From positions 62,001 through 126,000 of the forward strand of contig CAYSHK010000039.1 in assembly GCA_964430935.1 (NCBI GenBank): a stretch of 64,000 nt of DNA, read 5' to 3'. Under the pieces are notes generated by a model. It saw nothing but the letters and a program-made list of their open reading frames with translations, did not search any database and was not told where the DNA came from. Shown in pieces: positions 16,550-25,061 of this stretch (the first letter of the stretch is position 1; every line of letters starts with the position of its first letter). This DNA is from Thermopetrobacter sp964430935 (GTDB lineage Bacteria > Pseudomonadota > Alphaproteobacteria > Rhizobiales > Aestuariivirgaceae). Both the position numbers and the translations under genes were made by a program.

Positions 16550-17169
16550 CCGCCGGCGGCTCCGCGCAGGGCGGCCAGAAGCTTCTCGAAGGCCCGCGCC
16601 CGGTGGCTCATGGCATGCTTGCGCTCCGGTTCCATCTCGGCGAAGGTGATGTCGTGCCCTTCCGGAACGAACACCGGATCGTAGCCGAACCCCCTGTTCC
16701 CCCGGGGCGGCCAGACGAGGCGGCCATGGACGTGGCCCTCGAACACCTCCGCTCCGCCGTCCGGCCAGGCCAGGGCCAGCGCGCAGGTGAAATGGGCTCC
16801 GCGGGCTTCCGGCCCGGTCGCGCCAGCGGCCCGCAGCTTCTCCTCGATCTTCCGCATGGCCATGTCGAAATCCTTCTCCGGTCCGCCCCAGCGGGCCGAA
16901 TGGATGCCCGGCTCGCCGCCGAGCGCGTCCACGCACAGTCCCGAATCGTCCGCCAGGGCCGGCAAGCCGGAGGCTTCCGCCGCCGCCCGGGCCTTGATGA
17001 GGGCGTTCTCGGCGAAGGTCGCGCCGTCCTCCACCGGCTCGGGCAGCCCCAGCTCCCCGGCGGAGACGGCCTCGTAGCCGAGCGGCTCGAGCAACGCGTT
17101 GATCTCCCGCACCTTTCCGGGATTGTGGGAGGCAACGACGATGCGCGCGCCCTTCTCCAACGGTCTCAT
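16546..17169 (-). CDS. rdgB: XTP/dITP pyrophosphatase (RdgB/HAM1)
   Basis: 207 residues. It hydrolyses XTP, dITP and related deaminated purine nucleotides to keep them out of DNA and RNA. Signatures are VVASHNPGKVREI at the N-terminus, the central ALADDSGLCVDALGG and the C-terminal GFGYDPVFVPEG and KHAMSHRARAF. The start overlaps the rph stop by ATGA (17166-17169), so it is translated after rph. Confidence 0.95.
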   Translation of the reverse strand: MRPLEKGARIVVASHNPGKVREINALLEPLGYEAVSAGELGLPEPVEDGATFAENALIKARAAAEASGLPALADDSGLCVDALGGEPGIHSARWGGPEKDFDMAMRKIEEKLRAAGATGPEARGAHFTCALALAWPDGGAEVFEGHVHGRLVWPPRGNRGFGYDPVFVPEGHDITFAEMEPERKHAMSHRARAFEKLLAALRGAAGG

Positions 17170-17885
17170 GTCTCCACTCCGGTCGCCCGCGCCTGTGCCG
17201 CCACCAGCTCGCGGATGCCCTTGCGGGCCAGCCGCAGCATCTCGTCGAACTGCTCCTCCGTGAAGGGTTCCTCCTCGGCGGTCGCCTGGATCTCCACCAG
17301 CCCGCCGGCTCCGGTCATGACGAAATTGGCGTCCGTCTCCGCCTCGGAATCCTCCACGTATTCCAGGTCGAGGATCACCTCGCCCCCATGGACGCCGCAG
17401 GAGACGGCCGCCACGTGATCCTTCAGCGGATCCCTGTCCAGCATCTCCCGGGCCATCATCCAGTCGACGCACTGGCGCAGCGCCACCCAGCCTCCGGTGA
17501 TGGAGGCGCAGCGGGTTCCGCCGTCGGCCTGAAGCACGTCGCAGTCGATGGTGATCTGCCGTTCGCCCAGCGCCTCGAGGTCCACGACGGCGCGCAGGGA
17601 GCGGCCGATCAGCCTCTGGATCTCCTGCGTGCGGCCGGTCTGTCCGCTCTTCGCCTCGCGGCGCATGCGCTCCCCGGTGGCGCGGGGCAGCATGCCGTAT
17701 TCCGCCGTCACCCATCCGCGGCCCAGTCCGCGCATCCATCCCGGCACCCGTTCCTCCAGCGAGGCGGTGCACAGCACCCTGGTGTGACCCATGGAGATCA
17801 GGCACGAGCCTTCGGCATGGCGCGAAACGCCCACTTCCAGCGTGACGGGCCGCATTTCGTCGTTCTTCCGTTTCGAGGGGCGCAT
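17166..17885 (-). CDS. rph: ribonuclease PH
   Basis: 239 residues, phosphorolytic 3'-5' exoribonuclease trimming tRNA 3' ends. Family blocks include the N-terminal KRKNDEMRPVTLE, the RSLRAVVDLEALGERQI segment with phosphate-binding Arg residues, and IDCDVLQADGGTRCASI. Full length, unlike the frameshifted K-12 allele. ATG 17885 is chosen with AAAGGA 8 bases upstream; an in-frame ATG at 17936 would extend past the promoter. First gene of rph-rdgB-hemW. Confidence 0.95.
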   Translation of the reverse strand: MRPSKRKNDEMRPVTLEVGVSRHAEGSCLISMGHTRVLCTASLEERVPGWMRGLGRGWVTAEYGMLPRATGERMRREAKSGQTGRTQEIQRLIGRSLRAVVDLEALGERQITIDCDVLQADGGTRCASITGGWVALRQCVDWMMAREMLDRDPLKDHVAAVSCGVHGGEVILDLEYVEDSEAETDANFVMTGAGGLVEIQATAEEEPFTEEQFDEMLRLARKGIRELVAAQARATGVET

Positions 17886-17924
17886 GTCGTCCTTTCCGTT
17901 CTCGTGTTGCCGCCGCTGGACATG

Positions 17925-17953
17925 GCGATAGGGCATGGCGGCGGACGGGTCAA
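17925..17953 (-). promoter_or_regulatory. sigma70 promoter of rph-rdgB-hemW
   Basis: On the minus strand, TTGACC (17948-17953) and TATCGC (17925-17930) are 17 bases apart, placing transcription start about 35 bases upstream of the rph ATG. Confidence 0.55.
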
Positions 17954-17966
17954 TATCGCTTCGGCT

Positions 17967-18854
17967 TCAGCGCTGGCAGTGCGGGCAGAAGAAGGTGCCG
18001 CGGCCGCTCTGCACGATCCGTCGCACGGGCCGTCCGCAGCCGGTGCAGGGATCGCCCTCCCGGCCGTAGACGGCGAAATGCTGCTGGAAGCCGCCAGCCT
18101 CGCCGTTCACGCGCGCATGGTCGCGCAAGGTGGAGCCGCCCGCCGCGATGGCCTCCAGCAGGACGTCGCGCACCGCCGCGACCAGCCTCTCGAGTCTCGG
18201 CGTGGGACGTCCCGACGGGGCGAGGGTGTCCGCCCGGCGCCGCGGCGATATGCCGGCCCGGAACAGGGCCTCGCAGACGTAGATGTTGCCCAGACCGGCC
18301 ACCACCGTCTGGTCCAGCAGGGCGGTCTTGATGCCGCCCCGTCTTCCCCGCAGCGCCTCCGCCAGATGCTCCGGAGTGAACTCCGGTCCCAGCGGTTCGG
18401 GGCCCAGACGGGCGAGCGCGGGGTGCCTGCCGGCGTCTTCCGTGGCCACGATGTCGAAGAAGCCGAAGCGGCGGGGATCGGTGTGGATCACGCGGCTCCG
18501 GTCCTCCAGGACGAGGACCAGATGGTCGTGCGGTCCCGGCTCCCGTTCCGCCGGCCCGTGGAAGTAGAACTCCCCGAGCGCCCGCGGCTGCGCACCGTCG
18601 CCGGGCCAGACCGTGAAGCGCCCGCTCATCCCGAGGTGGCACAGGACCGTTTCCCCGGTGTCGAGGTCCCAAAGCATGTATTTCGCGCGTCGGCGCAGAC
18701 GTTCGATCCGCGATCCCTCCAGCCGCGCGGCGAACCCTTCCGGCCACGGAAGCCGCAGCCGCCGCCCGGACGTGCGCGCGGAAACGATCCTGCGCCCTTC
18801 CATGTGCGGCTTCAGACCGCGCAGAACCGTTTCGACCTCGGGAAGTTCCGGCAC
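17967..18854 (-). CDS. mutM: formamidopyrimidine-DNA glycosylase
   Basis: 295 residues, bifunctional glycosylase/AP lyase for 8-oxoguanine and FaPy lesions. The catalytic N-terminus PELPEVE (Pro2, Glu3 after Met removal), beta-loop Lys in RRAKYML, the H2TH segment GIKTALLDQTVVAGLGNIY and the C-terminal zinc finger CTGC...CPHC are all intact. The start is a GTG at 18854. It is on the same strand as rph but has its own 80-base gap, which holds the rph promoter. Confidence 0.95.
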   Translation of the reverse strand: MPELPEVETVLRGLKPHMEGRRIVSARTSGRRLRLPWPEGFAARLEGSRIERLRRRAKYMLWDLDTGETVLCHLGMSGRFTVWPGDGAQPRALGEFYFHGPAEREPGPHDHLVLVLEDRSRVIHTDPRRFGFFDIVATEDAGRHPALARLGPEPLGPEFTPEHLAEALRGRRGGIKTALLDQTVVAGLGNIYVCEALFRAGISPRRRADTLAPSGRPTPRLERLVAAVRDVLLEAIAAGGSTLRDHARVNGEAGGFQQHFAVYGREGDPCTGCGRPVRRIVQSGRGTFFCPHCQR

Positions 18855-18870
18855 AGCTCCGCTCCTCCTC

Positions 18871-19749
18871 TCAACCGTCCATGCGGACCGCCCGCTCGCG
18901 ATAGTAGACGACGAGCCCGGCGACCGCCACGACCAGGGCGCCGACGACGGTCCAGAAATCCGGAACGTCCCCGAACCACAGCCAGCCGATGAGGATCATC
19001 CAGCCCAGCTGCGAATAGACGAAGGGCGCGAGCAGGGAGGCATCCGCGCGCCGGTGGGCCTCGGCCAGCAGGAAATGGCCGACCGAGCCCGCCAGACCCG
19101 CGAGCGCCAGATAGGCCCATTCCCCGCCGCGGGGAAGCGCGGGACCGGCGGCGAGCAGGGGCAGGGAGAGGACGGCGCCCGACGCGGTGGACCAGAACAG
19201 AGAGGAAATGGCGGCGTCCCGCCCGCCGACGCGTCTCGTCAGGATCTGGTAGAAGGCGAGCGTCAGGGCCGCGCCGAGGGAGAGGAACATGGCGGGGTGG
19301 AAGGCGTCCGTTCCCGGCCGGAGCACGAGCATGACCCCGAGAAAGCCGAGGGCGACGGCGCTCCACCGGCGCCAGCCGACCCTTTCGCCGAGCAGCAGGG
19401 GGGAAAGCAGGCACACCCACAGCGGCGAGGAGAAGAGAATGGCGGAAGTCTGGGCCAGCTGGAGGTGCTTCACCGCCACGAAGTTGAGCAGGGTGGCGCC
19501 CACCATCAGCGCTCCGCGCAACAGCTGCAGGCGCAGGTGGGCGGTGCGCCACATGGCCGACTTCCAGACCGTCCATCCGATGATGGCGATGAAGGCCGTG
19601 CCGAAGGCGTAGCGCCCCGCCACCACGACGCCCGGCGGAAGGGTGCGCACGAGATGCTTGGCCGTGGCGTCCAGGACGGAGAACAGCGCGAAGGCGCTGA
19701 TCATCATCAGAATTCCGGACGCAGGGGATGTGGGATGCGCGGATTTCAC
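18871..19749 (-). CDS. EamA/DMT-family permease
   Basis: 292 residues, about ten transmembrane helices in two EamA repeats of the RhaT/DMT superfamily. The start is GTG 19749; mutM begins 16 bases after its stop, so the two may be co-transcribed. Conserved GERVGWRRWSAVALGFLGVMLVLRPG at the end of the first repeat is typical. Substrate unknown; the only context clue is that it diverges from the branched-chain amino-acid binding protein livK, which is weak evidence for an amino-acid exporter. Confidence 0.85.
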   Translation of the reverse strand: MKSAHPTSPASGILMMISAFALFSVLDATAKHLVRTLPPGVVVAGRYAFGTAFIAIIGWTVWKSAMWRTAHLRLQLLRGALMVGATLLNFVAVKHLQLAQTSAILFSSPLWVCLLSPLLLGERVGWRRWSAVALGFLGVMLVLRPGTDAFHPAMFLSLGAALTLAFYQILTRRVGGRDAAISSLFWSTASGAVLSLPLLAAGPALPRGGEWAYLALAGLAGSVGHFLLAEAHRRADASLLAPFVYSQLGWMILIGWLWFGDVPDFWTVVGALVVAVAGLVVYYRERAVRMDG

Positions 19750-19778
19750 GATCTGGTTGTGATCCTTCCTCGCGAAGC

Positions 19779-19807
19779 TTGCATGCTTGCCGGATAGTTT
19801 CTACAGA
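19779..19807 (+). promoter_or_regulatory. candidate promoter of livK
   Basis: TTGCAT (19779-19784) and TACAGA (19802-19807) are 17 bases apart, about 45 bases before the livK ATG. The match to consensus is moderate. Confidence 0.4.
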
Positions 19808-19852
19808 ACGGGGCAAACAAGAACCACCACGACTTTCTCAGGGAGAGGGATC

Positions 19853-21037
19853 ATGTTCCGCAAGCTTCTCGCCGCCACCCTGGTGCTCGGTGTCTCGGCC
19901 GCTGCCGTCGCGGCCGCCGAAGTGAAGATCGGTTTCGTCACCACGCTGACCACGCCGGCCGCCGTGATCGGCCGCGACATGGTCGATGCCGCGAAACTGG
20001 CGGTGAAGCACATGGGCGGCAGGATGGCGGGTCTCGACGTGAAGCTGATCGTCGAGGACGACGGTTTCCGCCCCGACGTGGGCCGTCAGAAGACGGTGAA
20101 GCTCGTCAAGCAGGACGGCGTCGACTTCCTGACGGGATACATCTGGAGCCATGTCCTTCTGGCGTCGCGCAAGCCCGCGCTGGACGCCGGCAAGTTCCTC
20201 ATCTCCGCCAACGCCGGTCCCTCTCCGCTGGCGGGCAGGCTGTGCCACGAGAACTTCTTCTCCGCCTCCTGGCAGAACGACCAGGTTCCCATGGCCATGG
20301 GCGAGGTGCTCAACCAGCTCGGCGTGAAGACCCTCTACGTCATCGCCCCCAACTACGCCGCCGGCAAGAACATCGTCGCCGGCGTGACGCGCACCTTCAA
20401 GGGCAGGATCCTCGGGCGCGATTTCACGAAGTGGGGCAAGGACGCCCAGCTCGATTTCTCCGCGGAGCTGGCGAAGGCGAAGGCCTCCGGCGCACAGGCC
20501 CTGTTCGCCTTCTATCCCGGCAAGGCGGGCGGCGCCTTCATCAAGCAGTACGCGCAGGCGGGGCTGGAGAAGTCGATGAAGCTGTTCACCGTGTTCACGG
20601 TGGACGCCATCTCGCTTCCGAAGTTCAGGAAGGCCGGGCTGAAAGTGGTGCTGGGCAGCCGTTCGACCCATTTCTGGAGCCCGGATCTGGACAATCCCGC
20701 CAACCGGCGGTTCGTCGCCGATTTCCGCAAGGAATACGGCCGCTATCCGTCCTTCTACGCCGCCCAGGCCTATGACGCGATCAATCTGATCCGTGCCGGC
20801 GTGGAGGGCGCGAAGGGCGACCTGAAGAACAAGGACGCCATCCGGGCGGCCATGAAGAAGGCCGATTTCGGATCCGTGCGCGGCAAGTTCACCTACGGAA
20901 ACAACCATTTCCCGATCCAGAACTTCTATCTGCGCGAGGTCGTGGAGGATCCGGACGGCAACTGGACTTCCCGTATCGTCAGGACCGTCTACCGCAACCA
21001 CCAGGACCCCTACGCGAAGGAATGTCCGCTGAAGTGA
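19853..21037 (+). CDS. livK: branched-chain amino-acid-type ABC transporter substrate-binding protein
   Basis: 394 residues. A cleavable signal peptide (about 1-22, ending VAAAE) is followed by a Peripla_BP_6 type I binding fold. The start ATG 19853 is preceded by a strong AGAGGGA 3 bases upstream. It binds substrate in the periplasm for LivHM. Members of this family take leucine-type amino acids, but also urea, amides or aromatic acids, and sequence alone does not decide. livHMGF follow directly, with a stem-loop between livK and livH. Confidence 0.88.
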   Translation: MFRKLLAATLVLGVSAAAVAAAEVKIGFVTTLTTPAAVIGRDMVDAAKLAVKHMGGRMAGLDVKLIVEDDGFRPDVGRQKTVKLVKQDGVDFLTGYIWSHVLLASRKPALDAGKFLISANAGPSPLAGRLCHENFFSASWQNDQVPMAMGEVLNQLGVKTLYVIAPNYAAGKNIVAGVTRTFKGRILGRDFTKWGKDAQLDFSAELAKAKASGAQALFAFYPGKAGGAFIKQYAQAGLEKSMKLFTVFTVDAISLPKFRKAGLKVVLGSRSTHFWSPDLDNPANRRFVADFRKEYGRYPSFYAAQAYDAINLIRAGVEGAKGDLKNKDAIRAAMKKADFGSVRGKFTYGNNHFPIQNFYLREVVEDPDGNWTSRIVRTVYRNHQDPYAKECPLK

Positions 21038-21043
21038 CGCCGC

Positions 21044-21074
21044 GGACCGCCATCCTCCGCGGGGGTGGCGGTCC
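21044..21074 (+). terminator. intra-operon stem-loop between livK and livH
   Basis: GGACCGCCA and TGGCGGTCC form a perfect 9-bp stem with a 13-base loop, followed by GTTTCTCC. Such hairpins after binding-protein genes usually stabilise that message and lower read-through to the permease genes. Confidence 0.6.
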
Positions 21075-21110
21075 GTTTCTCCGCCACGCCGCACGGGCCG
21101 GATACGACGC

Positions 21111-22043
21111 ATGGACACCGCGCTTCTCGTCACCCAGATCGTCAACGGCCTCCAGCTGGGGATCCTGCTGTTTCTCGTGGCCTCCGGTCTCACCCTGGTC
21201 TTCGGGATACTGGACTTCGTGAACCTGGCCCATGGCGCCTACTACATGCTGGGCGCCTTCATCGGCGCCACCCTGGCCCGCTGGACGGGATCCTGGCCGC
21301 TGTCGGTGGTGCTGGTCCTTCCTCTTGTGGCCGCGATTGGCGCGATCACGGAACGGCTCGTGGCCCGCCCCCTCTACGGCAGGAGCCATCTGGCGCAGGT
21401 CCTGGCCACCTTCGGCCTGATACTGGTGATCGACGCCGCCGCCATGCTGGTATGGGGCGTCGAGGGACGCGTGGTGGAGCTGCCCGCCTGGCTGAACGGC
21501 CGGGTGGCTCTTCCCGGCGGTGCCGAACTGCCCGTCTACCGGCTGGTCATCATCGGGACGGGGCTGGCCGTGGCCGCGGGCCTCTATGTCTGGGTCCACC
21601 ACACCCGTTTCGGCATGCTGGTGCGTGCCGCGGCCGCCAACCGCGACATGGCCGAGGCGCTGGGCGTGGACACGGCGCGACTCTATTCCGCCGTCTTCGC
21701 GCTGGGGGCCGCGCTGGCCGGACTGGCCGGCATGCTGGTCGCCCCGCTCACCGAGGCTTCGCTCGCGATGGGGCTGGAAATCATCATCATCGCCCTCGTG
21801 GTCATCATCATTGGCGGCGTGGGTTCCCTGAAGGGGGCCTTCGTCGCCGCCATTCTGGCCGGGCTGGTGGACACGCTGGGCCGCGCCTGGCTGGACGATC
21901 TGTTCAAGCTCGCCATGTCGCCGGAGGCGGCGGAGACGGCCGCTCCCGCGGTTTCCGCCATGAGCGTCTATCTTCTCATGGCGCTGATCCTGGCCCTGCG
22001 TCCGCAGGGGCTCTTTCCGCCGAAGACCAGGGGGCGCAGATGA
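21111..22043 (+). CDS. livH: ABC transporter permease LivH
   Basis: 310 residues, inner membrane permease of the LivH type with about eight helices. Family motifs include the N-terminal GLQLGILLFLVASGLTLVFGILDFVNLAHG and the EAA-like loop near AANRDMAEALGVD. The stop overlaps the livM start (ATGATG at 22040). It forms the membrane channel with LivM. Confidence 0.92.
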   Translation: MDTALLVTQIVNGLQLGILLFLVASGLTLVFGILDFVNLAHGAYYMLGAFIGATLARWTGSWPLSVVLVLPLVAAIGAITERLVARPLYGRSHLAQVLATFGLILVIDAAAMLVWGVEGRVVELPAWLNGRVALPGGAELPVYRLVIIGTGLAVAAGLYVWVHHTRFGMLVRAAAANRDMAEALGVDTARLYSAVFALGAALAGLAGMLVAPLTEASLAMGLEIIIIALVVIIIGGVGSLKGAFVAAILAGLVDTLGRAWLDDLFKLAMSPEAAETAAPAVSAMSVYLLMALILALRPQGLFPPKTRGRR

Positions 22044-23008
22044 TGGGCAGCGGTCTGCGCAAACTCGCCCCGTGGTTCGAGGGAGCGCTTCTGGCGCTGC
22101 TCGCCGCGGCCCCTCTGCTCGCCGCCTGGACGTCGCATCCCTTCTGGCTGGACCTGGCCACCCGGCTGACCATTCTGGCCATCGCCGCTTCCGCGCTCAA
22201 TCTCGTCCTCGGCATTGGCGGTCTCGTGTCCTTCGGCCATGCCGCCTTTCTGGGGATGGGCGCATACGCGGTGGGCATTCCCGCCTGGCACGCCCTCTAC
22301 GGAGGGGCGGAATGGATCGCCTCCTCCAACGGCCTCTTCCATTTCGCCCTTGCCGCCGGTGCCGGCGCCCTGTTCGCCCTGCTCACCGGCCCGCTGGCCC
22401 TGCGCACCCGGGGCGTGCACTTCATCATGATCACCATGGCCTTCGGACAGATGGTCTTCTATCTCCTCCAGTCGCTGGAAACCTATGGCGGGGACGACGG
22501 GCTGACCATCGACACCCGCTCCGAGCTTCCCCTGGCGAATCTGGACGATCCCGCGCAGCTGCACTGGCTGGCCTTCGCCACGCTGGTGGCGGTGCTGCTG
22601 CTGATCTGGCGGCTGCGGGAGGCGCCGTTCGGTCTGGCGCTGGCCGGTGCCAGGACGGGCGAGAGGCGGATGCGCGCGCTGGGCTTCGACGTGGCCCGGA
22701 TCCGGCTTGCGGCCTATGTGCTCTCCGGAGCCCTGACCGCCGTCGCCGGAGCGTGGCTGGCCAACCATGCCGCCTTCGTCTCCCCGGCGATGACGGACTG
22801 GACCCGTTCCGGAGAGTTGATGTTCATGGTCATTCTCGGCGGAGCGGGGCGGCTTCTGGGACCACTGACGGGCGCGGCCGCCTTCGTGCTGCTGGAGGAG
22901 GTGCTCTCCTCCGTCACCGCCTACTGGCATCTTCCGTTCGGCTTGCTGCTGATCGCCGCCGCGCTGTGGCAGGCCGGTGCGTTCTCCAGGAAGGGAGGTT
23001 CCCCATGA
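22040..23008 (+). CDS. livM: ABC transporter permease LivM
   Basis: 322 residues, partner permease of LivH with the signature NLVLGIGGLVSFGHAAFLGMGAYA and the EAA loop RERRMRALGFDVARIRL-like segment (here ERRMRALGFDVARIRL). Start is either of two adjacent ATGs (22040 or 22043). The stop overlaps the livG ATG. Length and helix pattern are normal for the family. Confidence 0.92.
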   Translation: MMGSGLRKLAPWFEGALLALLAAAPLLAAWTSHPFWLDLATRLTILAIAASALNLVLGIGGLVSFGHAAFLGMGAYAVGIPAWHALYGGAEWIASSNGLFHFALAAGAGALFALLTGPLALRTRGVHFIMITMAFGQMVFYLLQSLETYGGDDGLTIDTRSELPLANLDDPAQLHWLAFATLVAVLLLIWRLREAPFGLALAGARTGERRMRALGFDVARIRLAAYVLSGALTAVAGAWLANHAAFVSPAMTDWTRSGELMFMVILGGAGRLLGPLTGAAAFVLLEEVLSSVTAYWHLPFGLLLIAAALWQAGAFSRKGGSP

Positions 23009-23763
23009 CCCGGCCGCTTCTGGAACTTTCGGACGTGCACAAGGCCTTCGGCGGCCTCAACGTCTCCGTCGGCGTGAGCATGGAGGTGATGCGGGGCGAG
23101 ACCCATGCCCTGATCGGACCCAACGGAGCGGGCAAGACCACGCTGATCGGCCAGATCTGCGGCGAGATCCTGCCCGACCGCGGCCGCATCGCCCTGGACG
23201 GGGAGGACGTGACCCGTCTGCCGGTGCACCGGCGTGCGCGGCTGGGACTGGCGCGTTCCTACCAGATCACCTCGCTGATGGATGCCCTGAGCGTCTTCGA
23301 CAATGCGCTGCTGGCCGTCATGGCCCATTGCGGAACGCCCTGGCGGATGTTCCGGTCCGCCCGCGACGACGAGAGGCTGCGCGACGCCGCCATCGCCGTG
23401 CTGGCCCGCGTCGATCTCGCGGACCGGGCGCAACGCATGGCGGGAGAGCTCTCGCATGGCCAGCGCCGGCAGCTGGAGCTGGCCATGGCGCTGGCGGGAC
23501 GGCCCCGTCTGCTGCTGCTCGACGAACCCATGGCCGGGCTCGGCCCCAGCGAGAGCGCGCGGATGGTCGAACTCCTGCGGGAGGTGAAGGAGGAGCACTC
23601 CATCCTTCTGGTGGAGCACGACATGGACGCGGTCTTCGCTCTCGCCGACCGCATCTCCGTCCTGGTCGCCGGCCGCCTGATCGCCACCGGCACGCCGCGG
23701 GAGGTCCGTGCCAGTCCCGAGGTGCGCAGGGCCTATCTCGGGGAGGACGCCGATGCTGCTTGA
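23005..23763 (+). CDS. livG: ABC transporter ATP-binding protein LivG
   Basis: 252 residues. Walker A GPNGAGKTT, signature LSHGQRRQLELAMAL, Walker B RLLLLDEPMAGLGP and H-loop VEHDMDAV are intact. It energises LivHM. A strong AGGGAGG site is 6 bases before the start. The stop overlaps the start of livF by 11 bases. Confidence 0.93.
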   Translation: MTRPLLELSDVHKAFGGLNVSVGVSMEVMRGETHALIGPNGAGKTTLIGQICGEILPDRGRIALDGEDVTRLPVHRRARLGLARSYQITSLMDALSVFDNALLAVMAHCGTPWRMFRSARDDERLRDAAIAVLARVDLADRAQRMAGELSHGQRRQLELAMALAGRPRLLLLDEPMAGLGPSESARMVELLREVKEEHSILLVEHDMDAVFALADRISVLVAGRLIATGTPREVRASPEVRRAYLGEDADAA

Positions 23764-24457
23764 GGCGCGAGCGCTCGAAGCCGGATACGGCCCGGCCCAG
23801 GTGCTCTTCGGGGTGGATCTGCGGATCGGCGCCGGAGAATGCGTGACGCTGCTCGGTCGCAACGGCATGGGCAAGACGACCACCGTGAAGGTGCTGACCG
23901 GCCTGCTTCCCGCCCGTTCCGGATCCATACGGCTGGATGGCCGGGAGGTCACGGCCCTGCCGGCGCATGCGCGGGCGCGGCTCGGTCTCGGATTGGTGCC
24001 GGAGGGACGTCAGGTCTTCCCCACCCTCACCGTGCGGGAGAACCTGACGGCCACCGCCCGCCCTCCCGCGGACGGCGGCGCCGGCTGGACCCTGGAGCGG
24101 GTGCATGCGCTCTTTCCGGAGCTGGCGGAACGCTCCGCGGCCATGGGGTCGCTGCTGTCGGGAGGGGAGCAGCAGATGCTGGCCATCGGCCGCGCCCTGA
24201 TGACCAATCCGCGTCTGCTGATCCTCGACGAGGCCACCGAGGGACTGGCGCCGCTGGTCCGCGCCCGCATATGGGAGGCCCTGGAGGAGGTGCGGGCCTC
24301 GGGCATGGCTTTGTTAATTATTGACAAGAATGTGCAGGATCTGTTGCGCATCGCGTCCCGGCACATCATGCTGGAAAAGGGCCGGATCGTGTGGACCGGC
24401 TCCTCCGCAGAGCTGGCGAGGGCGAAGGATGTGCGCGAAAAATACCTCGGAGTTTGA
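23753..24457 (+). CDS. livF: ABC transporter ATP-binding protein LivF
   Basis: 234 residues, second ATPase of the Liv system. Walker A GRNGMGKTTT (the Met is typical of LivF), signature LLSGGEQQMLAIGRAL, Walker B RLLILDEATEGLAP and a DKNVQ in place of the usual H-loop are visible; LivF proteins often have a non-His residue there. Start ATG 23753 lies inside the livG end. The last 29 bases overlap the next gene in another frame. Confidence 0.92.
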   Translation: MLLEARALEAGYGPAQVLFGVDLRIGAGECVTLLGRNGMGKTTTVKVLTGLLPARSGSIRLDGREVTALPAHARARLGLGLVPEGRQVFPTLTVRENLTATARPPADGGAGWTLERVHALFPELAERSAAMGSLLSGGEQQMLAIGRALMTNPRLLILDEATEGLAPLVRARIWEALEEVRASGMALLIIDKNVQDLLRIASRHIMLEKGRIVWTGSSAELARAKDVREKYLGV

Positions 24458-25040
24458 CCGCAGGACGTTCCTGACCGCTCTGGCGCTGGGCGCGCTTCCG
24501 ACGGCGGCGCGGGCCGGCAATCCCTTCGATCTCTTCAGCCGCGAGGGCCGGGTGCGGCTGGCCGCAGACGGCGGCGCCTACGGCCGCTACGCCCGCACCC
24601 TCCTGGCCCGTCTGCCCGCGGGCGTGCGCATCCGTCCCGATCTGGAGCGGATTCTCGACCGTCTGGCCTCCCGCGCCCGGATCGACGCCGGACTGCCGCC
24701 CCTGAAGCCCTCGAACGCCGCCCGCCTCGCCGCCCGCGCGCAGGCGGTGGACATGCTTCTGGGCGACTACGTGGGACACCATTCCCCCTCCGGCTTCTCC
24801 TTTCCGCGCCGTTTCGAGGCCATCGCCGGACCGGGCCACGGGAACCACGGCGAGAACGCCGCCCGCGACCGCCAGCGCGGTCCCGTGGACGCCATGAAGG
24901 CGGCCCGCCTCTTCCGGCAGTGGCTGGAAAGTTCCGCACACCGCGCGAACCTCATGCGGCGGAGCTGGCGGTACGTTTCCACCGGGGCCGTGGCGCGCGG
25001 ACACCACCTCTACGCGGTGCAGATCTACTGGGAGAAGTGA
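24429..25040 (+). CDS. CAP/SCP-domain secreted protein
   Basis: 203 residues. It begins inside livF (29-base overlap) with a twin-arginine-like export signal (DRRTFLTALALGALPTAARA, about 10-29). The CAP domain shows its characteristic pieces: GHHSPSGFSF, GENAA and the block WLESSAHRANLMRRSWRY followed by STGAV. CAP proteins in bacteria are periplasmic or secreted; biochemical roles vary and none can be assigned here. It is the last gene of the liv operon by position. If the family's two His and two Glu pocket is complete cannot be settled without alignment. Confidence 0.82.
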   Translation: MCAKNTSEFDRRTFLTALALGALPTAARAGNPFDLFSREGRVRLAADGGAYGRYARTLLARLPAGVRIRPDLERILDRLASRARIDAGLPPLKPSNAARLAARAQAVDMLLGDYVGHHSPSGFSFPRRFEAIAGPGHGNHGENAARDRQRGPVDAMKAARLFRQWLESSAHRANLMRRSWRYVSTGAVARGHHLYAVQIYWEK

Positions 25041-25061
25041 CGGCCGGAACCGGCCGGCCGT
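25040..25061. terminator. bidirectional hairpin between CAP gene and LysR gene
   Basis: ACGGCCGG and CCGGCCGT are perfect 8-bp arms around AACCGG, filling the whole 20-base gap between two convergent stops. No T tract is present on either strand. Confidence 0.45.
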
